A DNA stretch of 64,000 bases, from contig CAILYC010000043.1 in NCBI GenBank assembly GCA_903838355.1, forward strand, positions 1-64,000. Direction: 5' to 3'. Within the stretch, counting starts at the first letter, position 1, and each line of letters opens with the position of its first letter. Both the position numbers and the translations under genes were made by a program. This document shows positions 54,688-63,710 of the stretch, in pieces. This DNA is from an uncultured Burkholderiales bacterium (GTDB lineage: Bacteria; Pseudomonadota; Gammaproteobacteria; Burkholderiales; Burkholderiaceae_C). A model generated the notes under the pieces. It saw nothing but the letters and a program-made list of their open reading frames with translations, had not been told where the DNA came from and did not search any database.

Positions 54688-55545
54688 TTAATTTTTTGTT
54701 TGTTTGACACGCTCTGCTCGTTCTAGGGCCTGGGCCAAGAGTGAGGATGCAAGTGGCGAGCGAGCGAGAGCCTGCGAGTTTTCTGGGTTGCCCTCATTTT
54801 TGCATTCATTGGTGTTTGATTGGCGTTCCTGCGCCACCAAGTGCAGCCGCTTGGCCTGGGTGTGGGTGCGCGGTGGGGTGGTGTTGCTGTCTTTGAGCAA
54901 ACGCTCGAGCCTTAACCGATAGCGTGAAAGTGAGGTTTGCGCTTGTTCAGGTGACCAAGCCTGCCAGCCGGTGCAATCGGGCGTCACGACCTCAAGCTCG
55001 ATGCAGTCCACTGGGCAGACCGGCAGACACAACTCGCAGCCGGTACAAAACGCCTCGATCACGGTGTGCATGCTTTTGTGAGTGCCGACAATGGCGTCGG
55101 TGGGGCAGGCATCGAGGCACAAGGTGCAGCCAATGCACCAACGCTCATCGACCCAGGCCACATGGCGAACCCCTTCGAGTCCGTTTTGCGCGTCCAAGGG
55201 GTGCTCGGCTTGACCCGAGATCTCGGCCAAACGGCGCACACCCTCTTGGCCACCGGGGGGGCAGCGGTTGATGGGGGTGTGTTCTTGCACGATGGCCTGG
55301 GCATAGGCCTCGCAGTCTTCAAAGCCACAGCGTTTGCACTGGGTTTGGGGCAACAAAGCCCAAATGGCCTGGACGGGGTCAAGGCTTTTTGGGGAGTTTG
55401 GTGCCGCGGTTGTGCCGGGTGTCGTTTGCAAGTTCAATCTAGAAGGTAATCGTGACGAAGTAGGAGAAGGCGAAGGAGAAGGAAAAGGATTGGAGTCGAC
55501 GAGGGTGATCAACCTGGATTGTGCAGGTGAACCTGCTGCGAACAT
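54688..55545 (-). CDS. rnfB: RnfB-like ferredoxin, electron transport complex subunit B
   Basis: The 285-residue protein has the Fis/RnfB cluster domain (CKRCGFEDCEAYAQAI, then NRCPPGG) and two 4Fe-4S ferredoxin motifs, CIGCTLCLDACPTDAI and CTGCELCLPVCPVD. No other rnf subunit is in the window, and the hydrophobic N-terminal anchor of complex-bound RnfB is absent. Instead the N-terminus has an SP-rich repeat (FPSPSPSPT). The start is uncertain. It lies 10 bases after phaZ on the same strand, so co-transcription is likely. Confidence 0.85.
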   Translation of the reverse strand: MFAAGSPAQSRLITLVDSNPFPSPSPSPTSSRLPSRLNLQTTPGTTAAPNSPKSLDPVQAIWALLPQTQCKRCGFEDCEAYAQAIVQEHTPINRCPPGGQEGVRRLAEISGQAEHPLDAQNGLEGVRHVAWVDERWCIGCTLCLDACPTDAIVGTHKSMHTVIEAFCTGCELCLPVCPVDCIELEVVTPDCTGWQAWSPEQAQTSLSRYRLRLERLLKDSNTTPPRTHTQAKRLHLVAQERQSNTNECKNEGNPENSQALARSPLASSLLAQALERAERVKQTKN

Positions 55546-55555
55546 GCGCCAAGGT

Positions 55556-56968
55556 TTAGGCTCTTTTGCCCGTGGATTTTTTGGCCCCCGCTTGCATGGA
55601 GACTTTGCGGGGGGTGCTTTTGGAGGTGGCGCTTTTGGCTGCAGCGCGTTTCAATGCTACGCTTTTGGCTGCAACCCCTTTGACTGCAACCCCTTTGGCC
55701 ACCGCGCCATTGTGTTTCGCGATAAAGCTCTTGACCTGAGGATAGACCAACTCCCTCCAACGCCTGCCGCTGAAGATGCCGTAGTGACCGGCGCCCTTGG
55801 CCTCAAAGTGGGTCTGCTCGGTGTTGACAATGCCGGTGCACAAGTCGTGGGCAGCGCGGGTTTGGCCAGAGCCAGAGATGTCGTCGAGCTCACCTTCGAT
55901 GGTGAGCAGCGCGGTGGTTTTGATGTCTTGCGGTCTCACGCGCTCGATCTCACCGTATTCATTTTTGACGTCCCAAGTGCCATGCACCAAGCTCTTGTCT
56001 TGGAACACCACCTTGATGGTCTCCAAATAGTAGTCTGCATCCATGTCGAGAACAGCGTTGTATTCGTCATAGAACTGGCGGTGATTTTCGGCAGCGGAAT
56101 CGTCCCCCTTGATCAAGTCTTTGAAGTAATCGTAGTGACTCTTTAGGTGCCGATCGGGGTTCATGGCGACAAAGCCCGAGTGCTGCAAAAAGCCGGGGTA
56201 CACACGCCGACCAGCCCCAGGGAAATTGGTGGGCACGCGGTAGATCACATTGTTTTCAAACCAACTAAAGCTCTTGTTCATGGCCAAGTTGTTGACCGCT
56301 GTGGGGGACTTGGAGGCGTCGATGGGGCCGCCCATCATGGTCATGGACATGGGGGTGGCCTCACCTCTGGAGGCCATCAAGGAGACCGCTGCCAAGACCG
56401 GCACGGTGGGCTGGCACACACTGATCACATGGCAGTTGCCGTATTGGCCTTGTAAATGGCGCAAAAACTCTTGGATGTAGTTGACGTAATCGTCCAAATG
56501 GAACTCGCCCTCTGACAAGGGCACTGTCCTGGCGTTTTTCCAGTCGGTGATGTAGACCTTGTGGTCGGCCAAGAGGCTTTTGACGGTATCTCTGAGCAGT
56601 GTGGCGTAGTGGCCCGACAAGGGGGCGACCAAGAGCACGACAGGCTGGCTTTTGAGTTTTTGCAAAGTCGGGATGTCGCTCGTGTAGCGCTTAAAGCGCA
56701 CGAGCTCACAAAACGGTTTGTCAATTTCAACGCGTTCGTGAATGGCCGTCTCCACGCCCTCGATGTCCAATGTGTGCAGGTGAAAACCCGGCTTCACATA
56801 GTCTTTGCCCAAGCGATAAATCAAATCATAGGTCGCCGACACCCGGTGGGCCAAGTTGCTTTGCGACAGCGGTGAGATGGGGTTGCTAAAAAGCTTGGCG
56901 GCCGCTTGTGCAAACTCGGCAAATGGCTCCATCAAAGAGCGTTGAGTTTCGTAGATTTGGTAAAGCAT
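55556..56968 (-). CDS. phaZ: Intracellular PHA depolymerase with lysine-rich tail
   Basis: The 470-residue protein begins MLYQIYETQRSLMEPF and has the intracellular PhaZ core, with nucleophile Cys in the SVCQPTVPVLAAV elbow. It hydrolyses stored PHB to supply 3-hydroxybutyrate. The catalytic part ends near residue 420 (YPQVKSFIAKHN). A 48-residue tail rich in Ala, Lys, Val and Ser (VAKGVAVKGVAAKSVALKR) follows, like PhaF or H1-type nucleoid-binding tails. It would be the degradation counterpart of the phaCAB cluster 14 kb away. Confidence 0.92.
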   Translation of the reverse strand: MLYQIYETQRSLMEPFAEFAQAAAKLFSNPISPLSQSNLAHRVSATYDLIYRLGKDYVKPGFHLHTLDIEGVETAIHERVEIDKPFCELVRFKRYTSDIPTLQKLKSQPVVLLVAPLSGHYATLLRDTVKSLLADHKVYITDWKNARTVPLSEGEFHLDDYVNYIQEFLRHLQGQYGNCHVISVCQPTVPVLAAVSLMASRGEATPMSMTMMGGPIDASKSPTAVNNLAMNKSFSWFENNVIYRVPTNFPGAGRRVYPGFLQHSGFVAMNPDRHLKSHYDYFKDLIKGDDSAAENHRQFYDEYNAVLDMDADYYLETIKVVFQDKSLVHGTWDVKNEYGEIERVRPQDIKTTALLTIEGELDDISGSGQTRAAHDLCTGIVNTEQTHFEAKGAGHYGIFSGRRWRELVYPQVKSFIAKHNGAVAKGVAVKGVAAKSVALKRAAAKSATSKSTPRKVSMQAGAKKSTGKRA

Positions 56969-57103
56969 GCGTGGTGGCTCTTAAGTAGGATGTGTGGGTT
57001 CAATGTAACAGTTCTGCTTCTTCGGAATTAGAGTCTTGCCCCCAGACTGGTTCAAGATGCGCCAAAATAAGACACTTCTATTTTAAACCCGAGTCCCCAA
57101 AAA

Positions 57104-57958
57104 GTGTTGCCCCATCATAGCCCCGAGCGCTCTTTAAACGCGGTTCGCCAACCCGTGCTTTTCATGGGTCACGGCAGTCCCATGAATGTGATCGATGACA
57201 ATGCGTTTCGCCCCGTCTGGGAGAAAATGGGCGCCCTGTGGGGGCAAGGGGCGCGCTGGCCCAAGCCACGGGTGATTTTGTGCATTTCGGCGCACTGGTG
57301 CACCGAGGGCACCCACTTGAACGCCTTGGCACATCCGCCCACCATCCATGATTTCGGCGCGGCTTACCGGGTTCTTTTCGATCAACGCTACCCGGCGCCT
57401 GGCGACAGCGCGCTCGCCCAGGCGTGGTCTCACCGTTTTCACCAAGCCTCCAAGCCCGAACCCTTGGTGCTGGGTGGGCAAGACTGGGGCTTTGACCATG
57501 GCACCTGGGGGGTTTTAAAGCCGCTCTTCCCCGGCGCTGACATACCAGTGGTACAGATGAGCTTGGATGTGCAGGCCGCCCTTAGTCAGCACGCCGCCCT
57601 TGGCTTACAACTGCGAGGTCTGCGGGACGAGGGCGTGCTGATCGTGGCCAGTGGCAACACGGTGCACAATTTGCGTTCGTCTGAGCGCAGTGCCCCTGAC
57701 GACCAAGCCACCGATTGGGCTAGGGAATTTGATGGCTTTGTGGCGCAGTCGGTGCTCAGCCAAGACCACGCGGCCTTGTGTCTGGGGCAGGCGAGCGAGC
57801 ATTTGCGGGGTGTTTTCCGGCTCAGCCACCCCAGCATTGAGCACTATGTGCCACTTCTTTATGCGGCCCATGCCAGTCACGCAAGCGACCAAGTGAGCTT
57901 TTACTGCGAACAGTATCAGTGGGCAACGGTGGCCATGCGCAGCATCGTGTGGTCTTGA
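57104..57958 (+). CDS. LigB-type extradiol dioxygenase (DODA family)
   Basis: The 284-residue protein has the YgiD/DODA features LFMGHGSPMNVIDDN (His ligand), ISAHWCTEG (second His) and GQDWGFDHGTWGVLKPLFPGADIPVVQMSLD. The two His and a Glu hold Zn or Fe. These enzymes open the ring of catechol-type compounds such as DOPA or methylgallate. The start is a GTG at 57104 and could be further in. It is divergent from phaZ and converges with the aminotransferase gene. Confidence 0.9.
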   Translation: MLPHHSPERSLNAVRQPVLFMGHGSPMNVIDDNAFRPVWEKMGALWGQGARWPKPRVILCISAHWCTEGTHLNALAHPPTIHDFGAAYRVLFDQRYPAPGDSALAQAWSHRFHQASKPEPLVLGGQDWGFDHGTWGVLKPLFPGADIPVVQMSLDVQAALSQHAALGLQLRGLRDEGVLIVASGNTVHNLRSSERSAPDDQATDWAREFDGFVAQSVLSQDHAALCLGQASEHLRGVFRLSHPSIEHYVPLLYAAHASHASDQVSFYCEQYQWATVAMRSIVWS

Positions 57959-57975
57959 GCGTGCCTTGCCTTGCC

Positions 57976-58010
57976 GTGACGTGACGTGACGTGACGTGAC
58001 GTGACGTGAC
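57976..58010. repeat. GTGAC pentanucleotide repeat, 7 copies
   Basis: Seven perfect copies of GTGAC run end to end in the 84-base gap between two convergent genes, preceded by GCCTT repeats. Repeats of five bases lie outside any coding frame here. Confidence 0.98.
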
Positions 58011-58042
58011 TGCTCAAAGTGGTGAAGCGCTAGCCCCAGTCT

Positions 58043-59239
58043 TCAAATCACCTTGGCAATGCTTTCGCAAACATAGGCCATGTTTTTGCTGTTCAACGCC
58101 GCCACACACATGCGTCCCGTGTCGGTGCCATAAACGCTGAATTCTTGACGCAAGCGCACCATTTGGTCTTTGCTCAGACCTGAGTAGCTGAACATGCCGA
58201 TTTGGTCGGTGATGAAGCCCATGTCGGCGGCAATGCCAGCGTCTTTGAGGCCTTGCACCAAAAGTTGACGCATGAGTTTGATGCGCTCGCGCATTTGCGT
58301 GAGCTCTTTGATCCACAGGGCTTTGAGTGCTGGGCTCGAAAGCACCGCTGCCACCACTGCACCCCCGTGGGTGGGCGGGTTGGAGTAGTTGGTGCGGATC
58401 ATGATTTTGAGTTGTGACAGAACGCGCTGGGCCTCGGCGGCGTCGGCACACAGCACCGAGAGCGCGCCCACGCGCTCGCCGTAGAGACTAAAGCTCTTGG
58501 AGAAAGAAGTGGAGACGAAAAACAAAAGGCCCGCTTGGACAAACCGCCCCACAATGGCGCCGTCTTCCTCGAGTCCATGGGCAAAGCCTTGGTAAGCCAT
58601 GTCCAAAAAGGGCGTCAAGCCGTGGGCTTTGACGGTGTCGATGACCACCCCCCACTGCTCAGGCGTCAAGTCGTAGCCGGTCGGGTTGTGGCAGCAGGCG
58701 TGCAAAACGACGATGGTGCCGCTCGGGGCGGCCTGCAAGCTTTGGATCATGCCCTCAAAGTCCACGCCACGGCGCGCGGCGTTATAGTAGGCGTAGCTCT
58801 TGACCTCAAAGCCGGCTTGGGTGAAGAGGGCTTTGTGATTTTCCCAACTCGGGTCAGAGATCATGACGTGGGCTTGGGGGAGAAGTTTTTTGAGGAAGTC
58901 AGCGCCCACTTTCAAACCCCCCGTGCCGCCGAGGGCTTGAATGGTGGCCACGCGTTTGCTTTGCACCGGCTCGGACTGGGCGCCAAAGACCAGGTCTTTA
59001 ACGGCGCTGTCATAGGCCGCAATGCCATCGATGGGCAAATAGCCTCTGGCACTGGGGTGGGCGGCAAGCGTTTTTTCAGCCTCTTGCACACACTCTAGGA
59101 GGGGCAATTTGCCCTGGTCATTAAAGTAGACACCCACGCCCAGATTGACTTTGTTCGGGTTGGTGTCATTTGCAAATTGCTCATTCATGCCCAAAATAGG
59201 GTCTCTGGGGGCCATCTCAACAGAGGTAAACATTGACAT
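58043..59239 (-). CDS. Aspartate/aromatic amino acid aminotransferase
   Basis: The 398-residue class I aminotransferase begins MSMFTSVEMAPRDPILGMNEQF. It has KVNLGVGVYFNDQGKLPLLECV, HACCHNPTGYDLT, the PLP lysine in SFSKSFSLYGERVGAL, and ANYSNPP-type (TNYSNPPTHGG) substrate-binding region. It matches TyrB/AspC-type enzymes that use Asp, Tyr or Phe with 2-oxoglutarate. tyrB and aspC are not separable on sequence by eye, so no symbol is given. The gene is divergent from uvrB. Confidence 0.95.
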   Translation of the reverse strand: MSMFTSVEMAPRDPILGMNEQFANDTNPNKVNLGVGVYFNDQGKLPLLECVQEAEKTLAAHPSARGYLPIDGIAAYDSAVKDLVFGAQSEPVQSKRVATIQALGGTGGLKVGADFLKKLLPQAHVMISDPSWENHKALFTQAGFEVKSYAYYNAARRGVDFEGMIQSLQAAPSGTIVVLHACCHNPTGYDLTPEQWGVVIDTVKAHGLTPFLDMAYQGFAHGLEEDGAIVGRFVQAGLLFFVSTSFSKSFSLYGERVGALSVLCADAAEAQRVLSQLKIMIRTNYSNPPTHGGAVVAAVLSSPALKALWIKELTQMRERIKLMRQLLVQGLKDAGIAADMGFITDQIGMFSYSGLSKDQMVRLRQEFSVYGTDTGRMCVAALNSKNMAYVCESIAKVI

Positions 59240-59326
59240 CGGGGGTCCTTGAAGAGGTCAAAATAAGAAGTTCAAGAGTTTAGGCCCAATTTGCGTTAGG
59301 CTATAGGGTTCACCCCCTATTTTAAA

Positions 59327-59377
59327 CCGACTCGGGGTGCTGTCCCAGAAGGACAGCCCCCCCATGCAGGGAGTCGG
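59327..59377 (+). promoter_or_regulatory. Nested hairpins in the uvrB leader
   Basis: CCGACTC (59327-59333) pairs with GAGTCGG (59371-59377), and inside it GCTGTCC (59339-59345) pairs with GGACAGC (59351-59357) around the loop CAGAA. A G-run and C-run extend the inner stem. The structure ends 45 bases before the uvrB ATG. A -10-like TATAGG lies at about 59302-59307. No LexA box is obvious. Confidence 0.6.
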
Positions 59378-59421
59378 TGCAAAGTGCCTTGCGCACCTTG
59401 GACCCCAATCGAGAGTTTTTT

Positions 59422-61521
59422 ATGACACGAGTAGTTGAGACGCCTGAGCATCAAGTCGAAGGCGAATTTGTAAGTTATCCCAATTCGCCGTTTGAGATCT
59501 ATCAGCCCTACGCGCCCGCGGGTGATCAACCCCAGGCGATTGACAAATTGGTGGAAGGCTTGAGAGACGGCGAAGCCTTTCAAACGCTCCTGGGTGTGAC
59601 GGGGTCGGGCAAAACCTTCACCATGGCCAATGTGATTGCGCGCATGGGCCGCCCGGCCATCATCTTTGCGCCCAATAAAACCTTGGCCGCCCAGCTCTAC
59701 AGCGAATTCAGAGAGTTTTTCCCCAAAAACGCGGTCGAGTATTTTGTCAGTTACTACGACTATTACCAGCCCGAGGCCTATGTGCCGCAGCGCGACCTCT
59801 TCATCGAAAAAGACAGCGCCATCAATGAGCACATTGAGCAAATGCGCCTGTCTTGCACCAAAAGCATCATGGAGCGCAGAGATGTGATTGTGGTGGCCAC
59901 TGTCTCTGCCATTTACGGCATTGGCGAGCCCGAGAGCTACCACCGCATGGTGATGACCTTGAGGGTCGGGGACAAGTTGTCGCAACGCGACGTGATTGCG
60001 CAATTGGTGCGCATGCAGTATTCGAGAAACGACCAAGACTTTTCACGCGGGTGTTTTCGGGTTCGTGGGGACACTGTCGATGTGTTTCCAGCCGAGCACA
60101 GTGAGATGGCGATCCGCTTGGAGCTTTTTGACGACGAGATTGAGACGCTGCAGCTCTTTGATCCACTCACTGGGCGCGTGCGCCAAAAAATTCCGCGCTT
60201 TACCGTTTACCCCTCCAGCCACTACGTGACCCCCAGAGATCGAGTTCTCGCCGCGGTGGAGACCATCAAGGTCGAGCTCATCGAGCGCAGCAAACAGTTT
60301 GTCTCTGAGGGCAAACTGGTTGAAGCGCAACGCATTGAGCAGCGCACCCGGTTTGATTTGGAAATGCTCTCTGAAGTGGGTCACTGCAAAGGTATTGAAA
60401 ACTACACCCGGCACTTGTCCGGGGCCGAGCCCGGCCAGCCGCCGAGCACCCTTACCGATTATTTGCCCAAAGACGCCTTGATGTTCTTGGACGAGAGCCA
60501 TGTTTTGATGGGGCAGTTTGGCGGGATGTACAACGGCGACCGCGCACGCAAAACGACGCTCGTGGAGTATGGCTTTCGCTTGCCCAGCGCCCTTGATAAC
60601 CGGCCCTTGAAGCTCGAGGAGTTTGAGGCCCGCATGCGCCAGGTCATCTTTGTCTCGGCCACTCCCGCTGATTATGAAAAAACCCATGCGGGCCAAGTGG
60701 TCGAGCAGCTCGTTCGCCCCACCGGCTTGGTCGACCCCTTGGTCGAGGTGCGTCCAGCGAGCCACCAAGTTGATGATGTGCTGGGGGAGATTCGCATTCG
60801 TGTGGTCAAAAAAGAGCGAGTTTTGATCACGACGCTCACCAAACGCATGGCCGAGCAGTTGACCGACTACTTGAGCGACAACGGGGTCAAGGTGCGTTAT
60901 CTGCACAGTGACATTGACACGGTCGAGCGGGTGGAGATTTTGCGCGACTTGCGGCTGGGTGAATTCGATGTTTTGGTCGGCATCAACTTGCTCAGAGAGG
61001 GCATTGACTTGCCCGAGGTCTCTTTGGTCGCCATTTTGGACGCGGACAAAGAAGGTTTTTTGCGTTCCGAGCGTAGTTTGATTCAAACCATTGGGCGCGC
61101 GGCGAGAAACCAAAATGGTTGCGCAATTTTGTACGCCGATGTGATCACCAAGTCCATGGAAAAAGCCATTGGCGAGACCGAGCGCCGGCGCGCGCGTCAA
61201 ATTGAATACAACACCTTGCATGGCATCACACCGAGGTCGGTGGTCAAGCGCGTGCGCGATTTGATTGATGGGGTCTACAGCGAGAAAGCCGGCAAAGAGC
61301 TTGAACGCTTGGAGATGCAGCGCATCCAAATTGAAGACATGAGCGAGAAAGACATTTCCCGCGAAATCAAACGCTTGGAAAAAATGATGATGGAGCACGC
61401 CAAGAACTTGGACTTTGAACGTGCCGCTCAAATTCGGGACCAACTCTCGGTCTTGCGAGAACAGGCTTTTGGTGGTCCAGGCCACGACAATGTTGCAGTT
61501 TTACTACCCAAAGTCTCCTGA
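59422..61521 (+). CDS. uvrB: Excinuclease ABC subunit B
   Basis: I start at ATG 59422 ([11 protein letters not shown]), giving 699 residues. The protein has helicase motif I GVTGSGKT, the beta-hairpin region ([12 protein letters not shown]), DESH box, and the C-terminal UvrC-interaction domain ([27 protein letters not shown]). UvrB loads onto damaged DNA with UvrA and directs UvrC incision in nucleotide excision repair. It is divergent from the aminotransferase gene and preceded by a structured leader. Confidence 0.98.
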   Translation: MTRVVETPEHQVEGEFVSYPNSPFEIYQPYAPAGDQPQAIDKLVEGLRDGEAFQTLLGVTGSGKTFTMANVIARMGRPAIIFAPNKTLAAQLYSEFREFFPKNAVEYFVSYYDYYQPEAYVPQRDLFIEKDSAINEHIEQMRLSCTKSIMERRDVIVVATVSAIYGIGEPESYHRMVMTLRVGDKLSQRDVIAQLVRMQYSRNDQDFSRGCFRVRGDTVDVFPAEHSEMAIRLELFDDEIETLQLFDPLTGRVRQKIPRFTVYPSSHYVTPRDRVLAAVETIKVELIERSKQFVSEGKLVEAQRIEQRTRFDLEMLSEVGHCKGIENYTRHLSGAEPGQPPSTLTDYLPKDALMFLDESHVLMGQFGGMYNGDRARKTTLVEYGFRLPSALDNRPLKLEEFEARMRQVIFVSATPADYEKTHAGQVVEQLVRPTGLVDPLVEVRPASHQVDDVLGEIRIRVVKKERVLITTLTKRMAEQLTDYLSDNGVKVRYLHSDIDTVERVEILRDLRLGEFDVLVGINLLREGIDLPEVSLVAILDADKEGFLRSERSLIQTIGRAARNQNGCAILYADVITKSMEKAIGETERRRARQIEYNTLHGITPRSVVKRVRDLIDGVYSEKAGKELERLEMQRIQIEDMSEKDISREIKRLEKMMMEHAKNLDFERAAQIRDQLSVLREQAFGGPGHDNVAVLLPKVS

Positions 61522-61650
61522 TAATTTTTAAAAACTCTTTTAAATCAAGGCTTGATCAGGTCTTGATGGGAATATAGGGTTAACCCTAGACGCCTCGTTG
61601 TTGTCAGGGTCTTTGCCCGAGTACTTGAGCGAAATGGAAGGGATTGGGGT

Positions 61651-61675
61651 ATACTTGACTTTTCTAGTCGACAAA
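61651..61675 (+). promoter_or_regulatory. Probable type 1 IscR-binding site in iscR promoter
   Basis: ATACTTGACTTTTCTAGTCGAC matches the type 1 [2Fe-2S]-IscR consensus (ATA-S-YY-GACT-R-www-Y-AGTC-RR-S-TAT) at most positions, with both GACT and AGTC half-sites intact. It lies about 60-80 bases before the iscR ATG. Holo-IscR repression of its own operon through such sites is established in E. coli. Confidence 0.75.
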
Positions 61676-61733
61676 GGCTTTTGCGCCGCAAAAGACCCCA
61701 TGTTCGACCTTGATCCCCCAAGGAGCTTACACC

Positions 61734-62276
61734 ATGCGACTCACGACCAAAGGCCGTTTTGCGGTGACTGCGATGATTGATTTGGCCCTGCGTCAGAACA
61801 CGGGTCCGGTGACCCTGGCCGCGATCAGCCAGCGCCAGCAAATTTCGCTCTCTTATTTAGAGCAACTGTTTGGCAAATTGCGCCGCCACGATTTGGTGGA
61901 ATCCACCCGTGGACCTGGCGGTGGCTACACCTTGGGGCGCAAAGCCCAAGACATCACGGTGGCCGACATCATTGTGTCTGTGGATGAACCCATCGACGCC
62001 ACGCATTGCGGGGGCAAAGAGAATTGCCTGGGAGAAGGCGGGCGCTGTATGACGCACGAGTTGTGGTCTAGCCTGAACCAAAAGATGGTCGAGTTTTTGG
62101 ACTCCGTCACCTTGCAAAAATTGGTCCAAGACCAATTGGAAAAAGGCGTTCAAGTCGAAGACAAGCCCAATATGAAGCGCGCCATCTCCCCCGCACCTGC
62201 TTTGAAGCCCATTCGTGTGAATGCACCCAATTCGGTGTTTGCCTTGGGCAACGCTTTTGCGAAAAACCTGTCCTGA
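61734..62276 (+). CDS. iscR: Fe-S cluster assembly transcriptional regulator IscR
   Basis: The start at ATG 61734 has AAGGAG upstream and gives 180 residues. The Rrf2-type winged HTH (MRLTTKGRFAVTAMIDLAL, ISQRQQISLSYLEQLFGKLR) is followed by the three Cys that hold the [2Fe-2S] cluster (TH-C-GGKEN-C-LGEGGR-C-MTHELW). It senses Fe-S status and represses the isc operon. An IscR site lies in its own promoter. Confidence 0.97.
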   Translation: MRLTTKGRFAVTAMIDLALRQNTGPVTLAAISQRQQISLSYLEQLFGKLRRHDLVESTRGPGGGYTLGRKAQDITVADIIVSVDEPIDATHCGGKENCLGEGGRCMTHELWSSLNQKMVEFLDSVTLQKLVQDQLEKGVQVEDKPNMKRAISPAPALKPIRVNAPNSVFALGNAFAKNLS

Positions 62277-62424
62277 ATTTTCAAGGTGGCGCACCGGCCT
62301 TGGCTTACTCTAGGGCCCGCTAGAGGTGTCTAGAGGGCTTGAGTCGCCGCCAAAGACGGGTCGTTCAGAGTCATTCAAAGCCTTGAATTTTTCTTTCCAT
62401 TTTTTCTCTCAACAGTAAAGCATC
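62277..62424. other. iscR-iscS intergenic region with CTAGAG repeats
   Basis: CTCTAG at 62308-62313 and CTAGAG at 62320-62325 form a 6-bp dyad, and CTAGAG recurs at 62330. No T-run follows. It may be a processing site or partial terminator within the isc messenger. Confidence 0.35.
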
Positions 62425-63639
62425 ATGACCCCTCATTTCCCCATTTACATGGACTACAGTGCCACCAATCCGGTGGACCCCCGCGTTGTGGATGCCATGA
62501 TTCCCTGGCTGCGTGAGCACTTTGGTAACCCAGCGTCGCGCTCTCACGCATGGGGCTGGGAGGCTGAGGAGGCGGTGGAGAAGGCACGTGCCGATGTGGC
62601 CGCCCTCATCGGTGCAGACCCCAGGGAAATCGTCTGGACGAGTGGGGCCACCGAATCGAACAATTTGGCGCTCAAAGGGGCGGCCCAGTTTTACGAATCC
62701 AAGGGCCGTCACCTGATCACGGTCAAGACCGAGCACAAGGCGATTTTGGACACCATGCGCGAGCTCGAGCGCCGGGGCTTTGAGGTCACTTATCTTGACG
62801 TCATGGCCGATGGTCTGCTTGATTTGAATGTGTTCAAAGCCGCGATTCGTGAGGACACGATTTTGGCCAGCGTCATGCTGGTCAACAATGAAATTGGCGT
62901 GATCCAAGACATCCAGGCCTTGGGTGAGATTTGCCGTGAAAAGGGCGTGCTCTTTCACGTTGATGCTGCCCAAGCCACTGGTAAAGTGGCCATCGATTTG
63001 GCCAGCTTGCCGGTGGATTTGATGAGCTTGGCTTCCCACAAAACCTATGGCCCCAAAGGCATTGGTGCTCTTTATGTGCGTCGCAAGCCCCGCGTAAGAC
63101 TGCACGCCGAAATTCACGGTGGCGGTCACGAGCGCGGCATGCGCTCGGGCACCCTGGCCACCCACCAGATCGTTGGGATGGGGGAGGCGTTTCGCATTGC
63201 CAAGCTCGAGATGGCGCAAGACACGGCGCACGCGCTGCATTTGCACCAAAGACTCTTGGCTGGTTTGAGCGACTTGGAGCAAGTCTTTATCAATGGACAC
63301 TTGGAAAAACGCGTGCCCCACAATTTGAACATCAGCTTTAATTATGTTGAAGGCGAGTCCCTGATCATGGGCATCAAGGGCTTGGCGGTGTCCTCAGGCT
63401 CGGCTTGTACTTCGGCGAGTCTTGAGCCCAGTTATGTGCTTCGTGCCTTGGGTCGCAGCGATGAGCTCGCCCACAGCAGTCTGCGCATCACCTGCGGGCG
63501 CTTCTCCACCGAGGCCGAAATTGACTATGCCATCGAGACGATACGCTTGAATGTGAACAAGTTGCGCGAGTTAAGCCCCTTGTGGGAGATGTACAAAGAC
63601 GGCATCGACTTGAGCACCATTCAATGGGCTGCGCACTGA
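62425..63639 (+). CDS. iscS: Cysteine desulfurase
   Basis: The 404-residue PLP enzyme takes sulfur from Cys and passes it to IscU. Marks are the N-terminal [17 protein letters not shown], the PLP Lys in [17 protein letters not shown], and the active Cys loop [17 protein letters not shown]. The C-terminal [11 protein letters not shown] is the IscU-docking end typical of IscS. It lies between iscR and iscU, as in the E. coli isc operon. Confidence 0.98.
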   Translation: MTPHFPIYMDYSATNPVDPRVVDAMIPWLREHFGNPASRSHAWGWEAEEAVEKARADVAALIGADPREIVWTSGATESNNLALKGAAQFYESKGRHLITVKTEHKAILDTMRELERRGFEVTYLDVMADGLLDLNVFKAAIREDTILASVMLVNNEIGVIQDIQALGEICREKGVLFHVDAAQATGKVAIDLASLPVDLMSLASHKTYGPKGIGALYVRRKPRVRLHAEIHGGGHERGMRSGTLATHQIVGMGEAFRIAKLEMAQDTAHALHLHQRLLAGLSDLEQVFINGHLEKRVPHNLNISFNYVEGESLIMGIKGLAVSSGSACTSASLEPSYVLRALGRSDELAHSSLRITCGRFSTEAEIDYAIETIRLNVNKLRELSPLWEMYKDGIDLSTIQWAAH

Positions 63640-63710
63640 ACCAACATTGACATCTTCAGGCCGCCATGGATGGGGGCCTGTGATTTAGAAACAAACGAGG
63701 AGAATTGAAA

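Noticed and set aside
60043-61485. 480-codon open frame on the minus strand
   Set aside because: It lies wholly opposite uvrB and its composition mirrors the codon bias of that gene. No family motif or ribosome site was seen.
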